A stretch of 64,000 nt of DNA from Metellina segmentata (Eukaryota; Arthropoda; Arachnida; Araneae; Tetragnathidae): assembly GCA_947359465.1 (NCBI GenBank), contig OX375879.1, positions 119,676,557 to 119,740,556 of the forward strand, given 5' to 3'. Made by a program: the position numbers and the translations under genes. This document shows positions 36,413 to 48,400 of this stretch, in pieces (position 1 is the stretch's first letter; each line of letters begins with the position of its first letter). The notes beneath the pieces are model-generated. The model did not search any database. It was given only the letters and a program-made list of their open reading frames with translations, and had not been told where the DNA came from.

Positions 36413-39400
36413 TTTTCCCTTGTCCAATAAAAACTCAGTGCAAGGGGCTGGGTATGATTTCTGCCCTTTTATATCGATATTTTGCTCTTCATTTGCAAAA
36501 GTAAAAGTTGCAAAACAAAAAGGAAACGTTAACTTTTTAAACGATTAAAAAATTGAGAACCAAAAAAAGTAGTTTCTCTCCAAGTGACCCACGAGCTAGT
36601 ACTAAAAAGATGATGTACAAAATTTCACCCACTGCTTAAAAAGGTTCGCCGTCCCTGGTCTAGAGCATAAGTAACAATATGTACTATACTGTAAATTGTA
36701 TATTGTTTGTTTCTGTAAGACAAAATACATGTGTATACAGTGTATTTCCAGTTTGTAAATTCCTGCGCAGACCACGAAGCGCGTGAGTTATTGAGAGCGT
36801 CACCGTCGTACAGTGAATCTTACAAACTTTCTTCCGAGGGATTCGGGACCTCTCCCCCCCCCCCTCTCACCCGCTTTTAACCAAATTTGTTGCTATATAG
36901 TTGAGGGTGTTTGTGTGAGGAAAAAAGGAGTCTAGAAGCTGGAATATGTAGAAAATAAATTTTAAAAAATTGCGAAAAAACGATTATTTTTAAAGATTTT
37001 TTTTTTTACAATTTGAGGGGACAAATCCCACCAAATCTCCCTCCTTGCTACAAATGTTCTAGAGCTTTTCACCTCTATAGCCTCTCAGAAGAAATTTAAT
37101 GGTTAAAATAATCCTTTCCCCAATCCAAATCAAATTTGTTGTCCATAAAATTATATCTAAAAGTGATAAACATAGGGGGATGCGTCCCCAGAAAATGGTG
37201 GGTGATGGGGGAAAACGGGGGTCATATTCGAATTAAGGAGGTCATTTTCATTAGAATCAGCAGGAATAGTGTCGGGGCTGATTTTCATGCAGAGTAGTGT
37301 CATCGAACATAAACTCCCACCCTTACAGCAGGGCATTACTGTTAAGCAGGAATAAGAACAATTCTGTCTGCGTGTCTTTTGTAGAGTCTGCAAAGTCAAG
37401 ACAAATGAAAGTGCTATGTATCCTTTAGTAGTTTTAGCCCCGCGACCTTTATTAAATTTCAAAATAAATAGGTCCAGTACAGTCGATACCATTTTGTGAA
37501 AGGACGTTCTCTAAACAAACGCAATGTTCAGGTAAATCACACATTAGCTGAGGCTGTGTTATTACTCTAAATCGGCAACTCACTAGGCATCTGTGGATAT
37601 ATTTACGAATGAGTCTTTTCTCGCTGACTATCCACTATTCTTGCCGAAGAATGCTTGAAAGTAAAGTCGGACCAACATGTTAGTTAGTAATGTGAAATTG
37701 CTGGATTAGTAAGTGACTGGTTTTATGTTCATCCGGAAGAATTATAGAGTGTTTGGATGGTATTGATGTTTGAGCATTTCGTAGACGGTCTCCCCCCCGT
37801 AACACACCATTTTTATCGATAAAAGAATTTAATGATAGCAAAACACTTTTTGATTTTAAAGATTGCTTTAAAACTGCAAGAAAACTCTTAGAGTTTACCA
37901 CAGTGTTTTTGATTTGAATGATTTACTACGACAAAAGTGTTTATCGAATTCCAAATTCGACGTTGCATTTGATATATGCGCTAAGCCCTACAAAGACCCG
38001 CCCCTTCACCAAGGTCAACAATACAGCCCTGTCATGTCGCGTTGCTATTCAGTGCCAAGATCTTCTAGAATTGCTGAGACAGGAGAACAGACACTCTACT
38101 CTAGACGACGTACTCCTGCAATACAAGCACGGATTCGAAGCTCCCATTGTTTCCGGAGACTGGCTAGACACTCAGAGGGAACATCGAGGAGCAATTTACT
38201 TTCTGTGTCATTGAGTGATGCAGTCCACCTTGTCAGTGCGAATCGCAATATGACCCGTTTGAAAGGAACATTCATTCCAAAAAGAACGAACGTTTGTGCA
38301 CCTGTTCCTCAAGGATCTATAAACATCCATCGGTCGGGAGACTGTCAGTAGTGCCGATACTCTCCGAGCAACCAGGCCGCACAACTTCCTGAATTGTCCA
38401 ATTGCTTCGAAAGGGCAATGGGTCCCAGTGCACCGAATCGCATATCCGGTCACAAAGTGACAACGATTGCTACAATCATCGGACCAGTGACAATCGACCC
38501 AAGAGCCTTTGGAGCTTGGTAAACAACCATATCACCAACCTACATGTTGAACCTCGAGTTTTAAAAGCATTCGTGCAACAAGACCATTGAATCATTTCGG
38601 CCAGGAATATCAATACTATTTTTTTAAGAAAATGCGTTAATGTGTGTTCTAGCTCAATCAGGAACTAGAAAACAAATACGAGGTCATCTATCTGGATCTA
38701 GAGTTCATCTGTCCAGACCATTTTTGCAGAGTAGCGTGGATTCAATTTATATGATGCTGACTGCATCGTGTAGCATTATTTTGTATTTTAACTTTTGCTA
38801 TGCATTTTTAGTTTCAATTATGGAAATTGAGAAATTGTAATTTGTGTAAGTTTTAAATCTGTAAAATTTCAAGTTGAGCGGTATGGTGGATTTTATAGTT
38901 TCTTCTACTAGTTACTAACAAACTCTCATTGGGACGGTTATGTTGATATTCCTAGTATCATTTGCACGCTAAGTTACGAGCTTCACCTTTTACACATTTC
39001 ACTTTTTTTCACGTGCACGAACAACACGTTCGTGCTCTTGTTCCTTTAAGAATCAGCTCGTGTCCTTGCTTCGTTACAAATCGAAAGAACACCACATTTG
39101 GTAAATATTTATCATGGAAGTAGGAAAGATAGTAGATTTCTTTCCTACTTCCATGATATTTATAGTTTAAGAGCGATAAAAGTGAATAGTTTTGGTCAAA
39201 ATGGATTGATATGTACTTGACTTACTTTGTGTGTAAATTTACTATTGTGCTTAGAGATCGAACATAGGTCAGCGCGATTACAATGGTTTGCATAAATAAG
39301 TCTTATAATTCGGTATTTTATACAATATGGGTAGGCAGTTGAATTAACGTTTCACTGCAGCAACGCAAAAGGCTGTTGGTGACAGCCCGGGATCAATTCC

Positions 39401-42400
39401 GAAGGGAATGATTCGAGGATGGCGCCTTGTAAGTTTGAACCACGGTGAGATGACGAGGTCAAGACCTGAGTAGGCAGCACCCCACTCTACTAACTTCCAC
39501 ACCACTCCGACGTGAGGTCATCTGAGGTCACGTAAGATTTAATGTGCAACAGCTCCCATATAAACGGGTTTTTTGTTGAATCCAGTTTATTTATTGAGTT
39601 AACCGAGAATATTTTTATAAATGGATTCCATTCCTCTAGAAACAAAACTCCTCGAAAATAAAACATTTCGTTTACTTTTACTGGTGTTAATTTTCATTTC
39701 CAAGAAAATGCTTGACAAAATGCACATCTGTCACACTGCCACATTTTGAATCTGAGCGTCTAGTTTAATTTCCTCAAATTCCGTTGACCTTCAAGCATTA
39801 TTTGACGCTAAACCTGTTTCGCTCAGGTTTCCTTTCCCGTCTGATTTCTGTCTTCTCGTTTTCTCATTGCCTTTTGCAATCAGATTACTCTAGAATTTCA
39901 TAAGAGTGGAGAGCTCTTCCGTGCAGTTTCAAAAAAATTATGCAGCTTCATAGCTCAAATGGGTACAGCTACACTCTACGTTTATGAGTGATGGCAACGA
40001 CTTGGCGATTTTTTTTGGCGTACTTCTAGTAGCGAGTTACGGTACATTAAGTCAACCATCTGTCGTTACGGTTGTTGTGGTTTTCATGGCAACCCCGGCA
40101 AACGGAAACTTTCAATTTTCATTTTGAATAGTTTAGAAAGTTCTTCCAAAATCCGTTAAAGTCGTTTGATTTCATTGGTTCGTTTGAAATTATTTCTTTG
40201 CTCCCATTGGTTATTTCGATTTTAAAATATTCTTTGATTGCATTTGTCCTTTAAATCTTTTTTTGTGATACCATTGGTCCATTTATTTGTATTTCGATAG
40301 TTGTGGAATTTTTAGTTTATTATAATAGTTTTCACGAAACGATTAAGAGTTTTGTTTATTTGGCATTTGTAGAATTTTCGTTTATTTTTTCCCGGAACAG
40401 TTCTGAGGTATCAGGTAGTATTATTTCTTGCTTTCAAAAATCTTTTTCATTTCAAACTGCCTACAGTATTTATTCTAATTGATAAGTTTCAGGGTATATT
40501 ATTACCCAACATTCGCAGCTTAGTTTTTCTGCTGGTTCACAAATGTGTTAAGGTTACTTTTTTTTTGAAAGTTTTTTTTTTTTAATATACTTTACAAAAC
40601 GTTCTAAAATGTGTTTTCAAGCTTTTTTTTCAGTTCTAAAGAGAAAAATATTTTTGAAATAATTTTGTTGGTGGCGACGACTTTAGAAGTTCGCCAAAGA
40701 AATCGCCAAGGCCGTTCCCACCGCTCATAAACGTAGAGTGTAGCTGTTCCCTCAAATGATGCAGATTTAAATCAAGCTACAAAATTGGCGAATAAATCCC
40801 TTGCGATTTGGTTTCAAATTGTTCACATCCGTTCGTTGTGTCATTCGACAACAGGGACGCGGCAGGGAAGAGCAGTGGACTAGCAACTGGAGGGTTGGGA
40901 GTTCTAATCCTACCAAAGACCGTTGTTTACAAAGGTAACTGGTGCACGTTAAATCTGTCGCTTCCTAAAATGTCCTTACGTTGGCGTGGTGTGGAAGTTT
41001 GGAGAGAAGAGTTCCAGCTCAGATGTGACCTCGTCATCTGACCACAGTTCAAAATTACGTGATGTTTTCCTCGGATCTTTGCAATAGCCCGTTGTGCTGT
41101 TCCAGTGTGATGTAAATTTAAAAAAATACCAAATACCCATTCCACAACAAGCAAATGAATTCAATTCCTGTGCTACGTACATTACTGAAATGTAATGTTT
41201 TTTTCTTTTCAGCTTTAACTCCAGGCTTGATGCGACTGCTGAAGATTCCTCTCATTGATTATGTAGCCATGGGTTTTATCAGGGGTGTGACGATGCAAAT
41301 CATAGAAGACAGGAAGCGCACAGGAAAAGTATGATGACCTATGGTAGGGGTGGCCAACCTGTGGCGCATGCGCCAAACTTGGCGCATTGGATGATTACAA
41401 GTGGCGCATTGCATTATTGTGCCTCCTTATTATTTTGAAGTAGGCGCCATAACTGAAAATATTTTTATATTTTCAACACCACAGTACTCTCAGTTAAATT
41501 CATAGACCTTTCTTACTCCTCATTTCATCGCAATTTTTTGAGTTTGCAATTTATATTCTGTGTAATACGACGTACTTGTGATCTGTTTGTTCTTTTTCAA
41601 GATTTTTTGTACTTTTTATGGGTTTTTTTACATTCCTGTTATCTATCATTGTGCAAAAGTTAATGAGCAAAAGAAGCGCAAAAAGTATGAGAGAAAAAGT
41701 AAATTTAACGAACAGTAAGAAAAGGAGTTATTCACAGCAAGTCCATCTGGAAAATCGTTTTTTGCATTGTTTTTGAAACTACTCTTTCACATAATAGAAG
41801 ACATGATTTTAATAAACACTATAAAACACAGCATCAGGCTAACATAGAAATCAAAATTAAACTTCCACACTTCTTTACGTGCTCGTGTCGGAGATACGTA
41901 AAGAATGTGTGACTTAAAAAAGGAAGAAATCAGAAGACAAAATATTTTTGCTAATGTGAAAAAAAAAAACCTATTCTGAGGGAGAAGCCTTGTTTCCAAA
42001 TATTTGCACGCCATCTTGGTTATAAAGGTATTAAAAAGAAATCAGACATAAATTGCTATACCAAGGCAGACTAATGCGAGATGTGTCGTGGATGTGCTGC
42101 GGAACAATTTGGCCAAATATATTACAATTAGTTATTACAAGGGTCATTTCAAAGCCGTTTTCTTGATTTGGCTACAGTAGAAAACTACATGATCGCATTA
42201 ATAAAGCATTTTCACTTAGTGAATGAAGATGCCTAGTAACATACAAATGGTACTTATTGATTTCAAAACAAATTCATTATTGAAATTGAAGTTTCACGTG
42301 CCTTATTATTCAGATCAAAATGCTTCTGACATGATTAATTTCTGGCGTTCATTACACTGTAAACACATGGGATCAAGCATTTTCATCCATGAAATTTATT

Positions 42401-45400
42401 AAAAGGAACACGAGGTAGCGAATGACTGATTCAAATTGGAAGAATTCTCTGTAATAGACATTGTTTTACATACAATATAGTTCAATCATTTTAAAATGTT
42501 AATTATGTCAATAAACATACTTTTATTAAAAAGGTTACTAATGATATGGCATGACCATGAACGTTAGGTAGAAAAGGTGTTTGAGTTGTATGGCGCATCT
42601 GAACTCGTATGTGAAAAAAATTGGCGCATGGTATGTAAAAGGTTGGCCACCCCTGACCTATGGGGACATTTTTATAAAATTTCATAATGCGTTTTAAGTA
42701 TTACCAACATACAGGGTGATTTTTTTTAAACTGACACTATTAAGAGCCACCTGTAGCTCGATCTAACAACCGAAATGGCACCAAACTCGGTATGGAGACT
42801 AATAATGACATGGGAAGTAGGATTCCGTGAAAACAAATTAGTTCCAAAAATCGCCGATAGGAGTATTTATGACGCTGTAGTAGCTTACCAAACCGAGAAT
42901 TAGCATAAAACACGGGTATCAAAGCAAAATGCAAATTTATTCTTTCGTATGTGACAGCAGCGTCAGTAATTTGGGTTATAAATACATGCAGACAGCTCCG
43001 AAAAATATTCTCAGCTGAAGTGAGCCAGCTCAAGTGAATATGCGACTCACATTACCAGGACACGCTTTACCTGTGAAGCTATTTTATCTTAATCAGTGCA
43101 ATGCATCCACAGCTCTTCGTGAGTTTAGAACCTGACAGAAGCTACGTAAAAGCCCTTTATCGCTTAATGCTTTTAAGGGAATGAATAAGAAGTTCGAGGA
43201 AACAGGGTCACTAACAATTTGTGCAAACAGGGGGACTTAATCTGTGTCAGAAGAGGTGATAACAGATGTTGCAACTGCATTCGTCGACAGATCACAGGGA
43301 ACCATACTGGTAGAAGCAGCTACCGGAGTGTAGTGCGACAATTGGACATGAATTTTTCCACAGTATGGAAAGTCTTACAGCAAGTTCTCCCCTACTATGT
43401 GGAGAAGAGAATGTGGTGAATAAAGCTTAACATTTGCCTGTAATTTTGTATGGGATATTATTTTTCTTTTATTATTACACTTTTTACATTGGACAGAGCC
43501 ATAAATACCCCTATCGCCGATTTTTGGAACAAAATTTTTTTCTCACGGAATCCTACTTCCCATGTCATTGTCTCCACACCGAGTTTGATGCCGTTTTGGT
43601 TATTCGATCGAGCTACAGGTGGCTCTGAAGAGTGTCAGTTTAAAAAAAATCACTCTGTACCATTAAAATTTTTTTAAATGCCCTTTTCGTATCAATGTCA
43701 TGTTTCTGAACAGTATGCATAAGCTTGGAGCGACAAATTTAAAAGCGGGACAACTTTGGGTAGGTAAGTTTTTTAATTAACATCGAACATGTAACACAAC
43801 GGGCAATTGACGGAGGTTCGGGATTAATCCCTCAAGGAAGTTCCTGGGACAACTTCACATAATTTTGATGTCCTCAGATGACGAAGTCACATCTGGGTTT
43901 GTACCCTACTCTCCTAACTTCCACACCACGGCAACGTGAGGACATTTGAGGCCACGACAGATTTAAAGTTCACCAGCCCTCTTCGAACTCACTACCCTCC
44001 GGTAGGCAGTCCGTTGCTTGCCCAACCAGGTTTCCACCACCCTGATTCCCCAACTTTCGGTTTCTCACAACATATCTGTAAACAGGGGGTTTCGGAACTC
44101 ACGGAGCAAGCTTCAAGGGGCGTCCGTTCACTAAAACTAAAAATCACTAAAACTAAATCATTTTTTGTACGGGTACAAGTGATGCGTTTAGGCGGAAACA
44201 CAAGCCACACTGTCAAGCTTATATTAATGATGATGGTGGCACTTATGAGAATCATTATAAATAAGTAATTGAAAAATTATGACAAAGAAATATTTAATTT
44301 CGTTTCCTGCGCATATCTTGTGTTTGTACTTAAACGCGTCACTTGCGCATATACATTGCTAAACAACAAATTATTATTTTAGTGTTATGTAACACTTGAA
44401 GTTTGTCCCATGAATTCCGAATAATCCTGTATGTTATATATAAACCCACCTTAAGCTAATGAATACCCTAGCTGAAAATTTCGACGGTTAAATTACCCCC
44501 AATGACAAAGCCACTTAACTCGCCCGTGTCCTAACTTTTTTTGACCCCAAGTATCTCCTTCACTCCACGCAAACTTCACCGGGCATTTGACAATCCCTTC
44601 AAAGTTATAGTTATGGTCAATTTCCAAAAAAAGTCACCATAAGTAACGGATTGGTAACCGGAGGGTTGCAAGTTCGAAATTCCATCCAACCAAAGATCGT
44701 CACTTACGTTGGGGCTGGCGCACATTAGATCTGTCGTGTCCTAAATGTTAGTGTGGTGTGAAAGCTTAGAGAGTGGGATGCCAGCTAGGGTGTGACCTCG
44801 TTCCCTGACCATAGCTATAAATGATGAGGTATTAAGGGGAAGAATACTGGACCTGCAGGCCCGTTGTGTCGCTCCAGTGCGGTGTTAATTAACTCAACCT
44901 GCCTTTGGGCGTGTTAGTGGTTGTAACGGTTGTGAATGTTTTTTTTTCAGAAACGCAACGACTTCCTCCAACTCCTGTTGGATACTGCAGTCGAAGTCGA
45001 AAACGAGCAAAAGTCGGATCCTGTCGAGAAAGAAAACGAAGACTTGATTTCCAACTATGGTGAAGAGGCTTCGGCTCTCAAAGGGTTCAAGAACGTATCC
45101 AACAAAAGTGAGTCTCGAAGCTTAACGAATGCTTCAACCACACACGTTTTACTCTCAATTCCATCTCAGTGCACTGTTACGATACTTTAAAAACTGATGT
45201 AATAATTGTTTACCGAATGAATTGATGTAGATTCTATTTCTGTTTATTTTGATCCATATAAAGAATCTTATCTTATCTTGAACGAATAAATGTTGGGTTT
45301 TCCAAATTGTTCAATCCGATTTCAAATGACCAGCATTCCGTAGTTATGGACGTGCCGCCGTAGCCCAGTTGGAAGATGGTAATGGTAATTTTAGTTAACG

Positions 45401-48400
45401 TCGTACTAGAGCAGCACAACGGGCTATTGATGACGGTCCGGGATCAGTTCCTTAATGGAAATATCCGAGGACAACACCTCGTAATTTTGAACCACGGTCA
45501 GATCACGAAGCAACACCTGAGCTGGTACCCCACTCTCCAAACTTCCACACCAACCCAACGTGAGGACTTTCGGCCACGACAGATTTAAGGTGCACAAGTC
45601 GCCTCTACACCATACGCTTACAAACATTCCGGATTCGAAAAACCCGGATTCGAACCAGGAACCTTCCGATCTAGAGGCTAACACCTTAACCACTATACCG
45701 GTTGGAAGAGCACGTGATTAACAACCTGAGGTTTTGCGAGTTCAAAACTCGATTCAATTAAAAACCGTCGTAAACAAAGGGGTTGGGGCATGTTAAACCT
45801 GACGTGGCCTCTGTTCGTGTATTGCAAATGGAATAAATCCATTCTCGTGAAAAACAGAAAGCAAATTTATTACAAACATAACATAATAATTTGACAACCT
45901 GATCGGCTTAACAAAATACATAAGTGACTAGAGCTTAAACTGAAAAAAACTACCCTCGGAATAATAAAAATCGAAAGTACACGCGTATAAATAAAACGGA
46001 ATGTGATATCGATTGATCTGTTCGTCCAATAACAAAATCAGTGAAAGAAAATTTGAATCGAGACTAATTCTGAATGTTCTAGGAATACAAATGAGCCGCG
46101 GTAGCTCAGTCAGTAGAGCGTCGGGCTCGCATAAAAAGGGTTCTGGGTTCTGTACTCGGCGGAGCCTGCAATTCTGATGATTGCGAGATCGGCGTATCGA
46201 CCTGGCTAAAGACCGTCGTGTTCACTCATGGTGACTGGGGCACGTTAAATAGGTCGTGGACACAAAGTCCCCCATGTTCCCATACCAAATCAATACCTCT
46301 GGGGTTACCTGATCAGGGGATTATCGGCCTCTGATTGGGATCTAAATTACGATATGTGTGAGTGAATGAATGTATAAAAGGGACCATCCTGTAAAACGGA
46401 TGTGTCATGTATGTCGAGCAAAGACGGACTTCCTCCCAATGGGGCTCAATAACATGGAAGGCGCACCCCCCTCGCCTCTTGCCGTCTTAGACGGGCCTGG
46501 CACTCCTCCGGTCTGCCAGTGTAAGCATAAGAAACAACAACAGGAATACAAATTCTGAAAAGCCAATATGCTCAAATGTGCTTACGATGCTCATATGTAC
46601 GGCGTGGAATCGTGGAGAGTAAAGTGCCAACTCAGTTGCTGACCTAGTCATCTGAACGTGGTTAAAAATGACGATCCGGTTTCCTCGGTAATTTTTAATT
46701 TACGTCGTACTAGAGCAACACACCGGCTATTGACGACGGTCCCGGATCGATTCCCTAAGGGAAAGATTCGAGGACAACATCTCGTAAATTTAAGCCACTC
46801 CGGTGTCCTCGGATCTTTTCCTGTGGAACTGACCCAGGACAGTTGCCAATAGCCCGTTGAGTTGCCCCATATTATTCAATCAGAACAGAGTCGATATTTT
46901 CTTATTCAATATTAACAGTTAACGTAATTTTGTGTATCGATTTTGAAACAATATGAAGGGAATGTATCTACAATCGAGACATTTTATTTCATAAGAGCAG
47001 AATTACCCGGTGTTGTTCGGGTTGAATTGGTTAAAAGTTGATTGAAAAGTGATCAGACTAATCAATACTGTCATTAAAAACTGGAAGACCCATTAAATTG
47101 CGCGATAAACAATCTGTTAACATAGTTGTGACTTTTCATAGCTTCAACAATTTACCCTTGACTCAAATATATGACGAATTCATCCATATACTATCCATTT
47201 AACATTCATCCACTCCTGTAGGAAAATAAATAAAAAAGTTACAAGATATGTCGATTTTGAGTTTCGGAGTGATTACAAAGGTTCATTTTCAGTAAAACTA
47301 ACTTCCGACGTATAGTCTTGCAGGGATGAGATGTTTTTGAATTTCATCCTCTTTATTTGAGAATGGCAAATTAAATTGTAACGGTATTCGTGACTACTTT
47401 TGAAGCAAAAAAAAAAACCCGATTTAACGTATTTAAAAGGACTTAAAAAGTAACGTTACATGCGGGAATACGTTAAACCCTGATCGGAGAAAAACAAAAC
47501 GTAAATCATTAAATTAAGACTAATTTAAGTAACATACCTTTTATTACTTCCTTTACAACAGTTTATTATAAGAAATCTGTTGCTTTGGTTTGTGTTTTCC
47601 TTTTACTAGCCACATCATTCCATTTCATAATCTTTAATAGTAGGTCTAATTTACAATTGATGCATGACGAAGATATTCATTGCGAACACAAAAAAGACTA
47701 TTTGAGGTTTTTTACCTTTGTAATAGTTTAATATAGAGTAAAAGTTTCAATGGATTTGAAATATGCGGAAAATTTTACGCCAGATCGATACCTCAGGATG
47801 TCCGAATTTTATGCGACTTTCCGACAAGTGTCGACTTGTCGGGTGGCGGTGGGACTCGTTCTTAAAATTGTTTTTTCTTTTTAACGCTTCAGTATCAATA
47901 AGGACACGAAAAAAACTGACACGGACAACGCCGTGCTGGCCTACTAGTATGTGATTATTTTAAGAAAATCGCTTAGAGTTCTCACCGTAGAAAAAAACGT
48001 TAAATTCGGGAAATTGTTCGAAGTGATAACGTTAAATACGGGATTTTTTAAAATTGAAAGTATATGAAATTATTTGTGACTGATGAAAACTAACGTCATA
48101 TACGGGTAATCGTAAATTTCGGGTTATGTAAGTCGGGGTTCCACTGTATTTGTTTTAAAATAATTTGGATTTTCCCTGACAGATCTCTCCACGGAGGAGC
48201 TCGTTGCACAGTGCGTCGTCTTCTTTTTGGCTGGATATGACACCACAGCATCGACACTGTCTTTCGCAACGTATTTGCTCGCCCTCAATCCCCACATTCA
48301 GGACAAGGCGAGGGCAGAAGTGGACAAGTTTATTAAAGAGAACAACGTAAGTTTCTGGCTACGCTATAAGGTTCTTTGAAAGATAATACAAAATTTCAGT

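Larger units (their letters stand above)
34086..36657 (+). mobile_element. hAT copy 2 (GTF2I-repeat/Charlie-like), with R2 inserted
   Basis: Ends CAGGGATGGCGAACCT and AGGTTCGCCGTCCCTG are inverted. The flanks GTCTAAAG (34078-34085) and GTCTAGAG (36658-36665) give a 7/8 match of an 8-bp target duplication. Transposase remnants: [20 protein letters not shown] near 34610 and [20 protein letters not shown] then [13 protein letters not shown] near 35240-35380. It is cut by repeat R2 (35515-36360) and has an AT run at 36379. It lies within the large P450 intron. Inactive. Confidence 0.85.

Noticed and set aside
39111..39157. Transcription terminator
   Set aside because: Hairpin without bacterial context or adjacent gene end; it lies inside a eukaryotic intron.
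46093..46165. tRNA gene starting GCCGCGGTAGCTCAG
   Set aside because: The B box is decayed, no proper anticodon arm forms, and the unit is flanked by a 12-bp target duplication, so it is a SINE.
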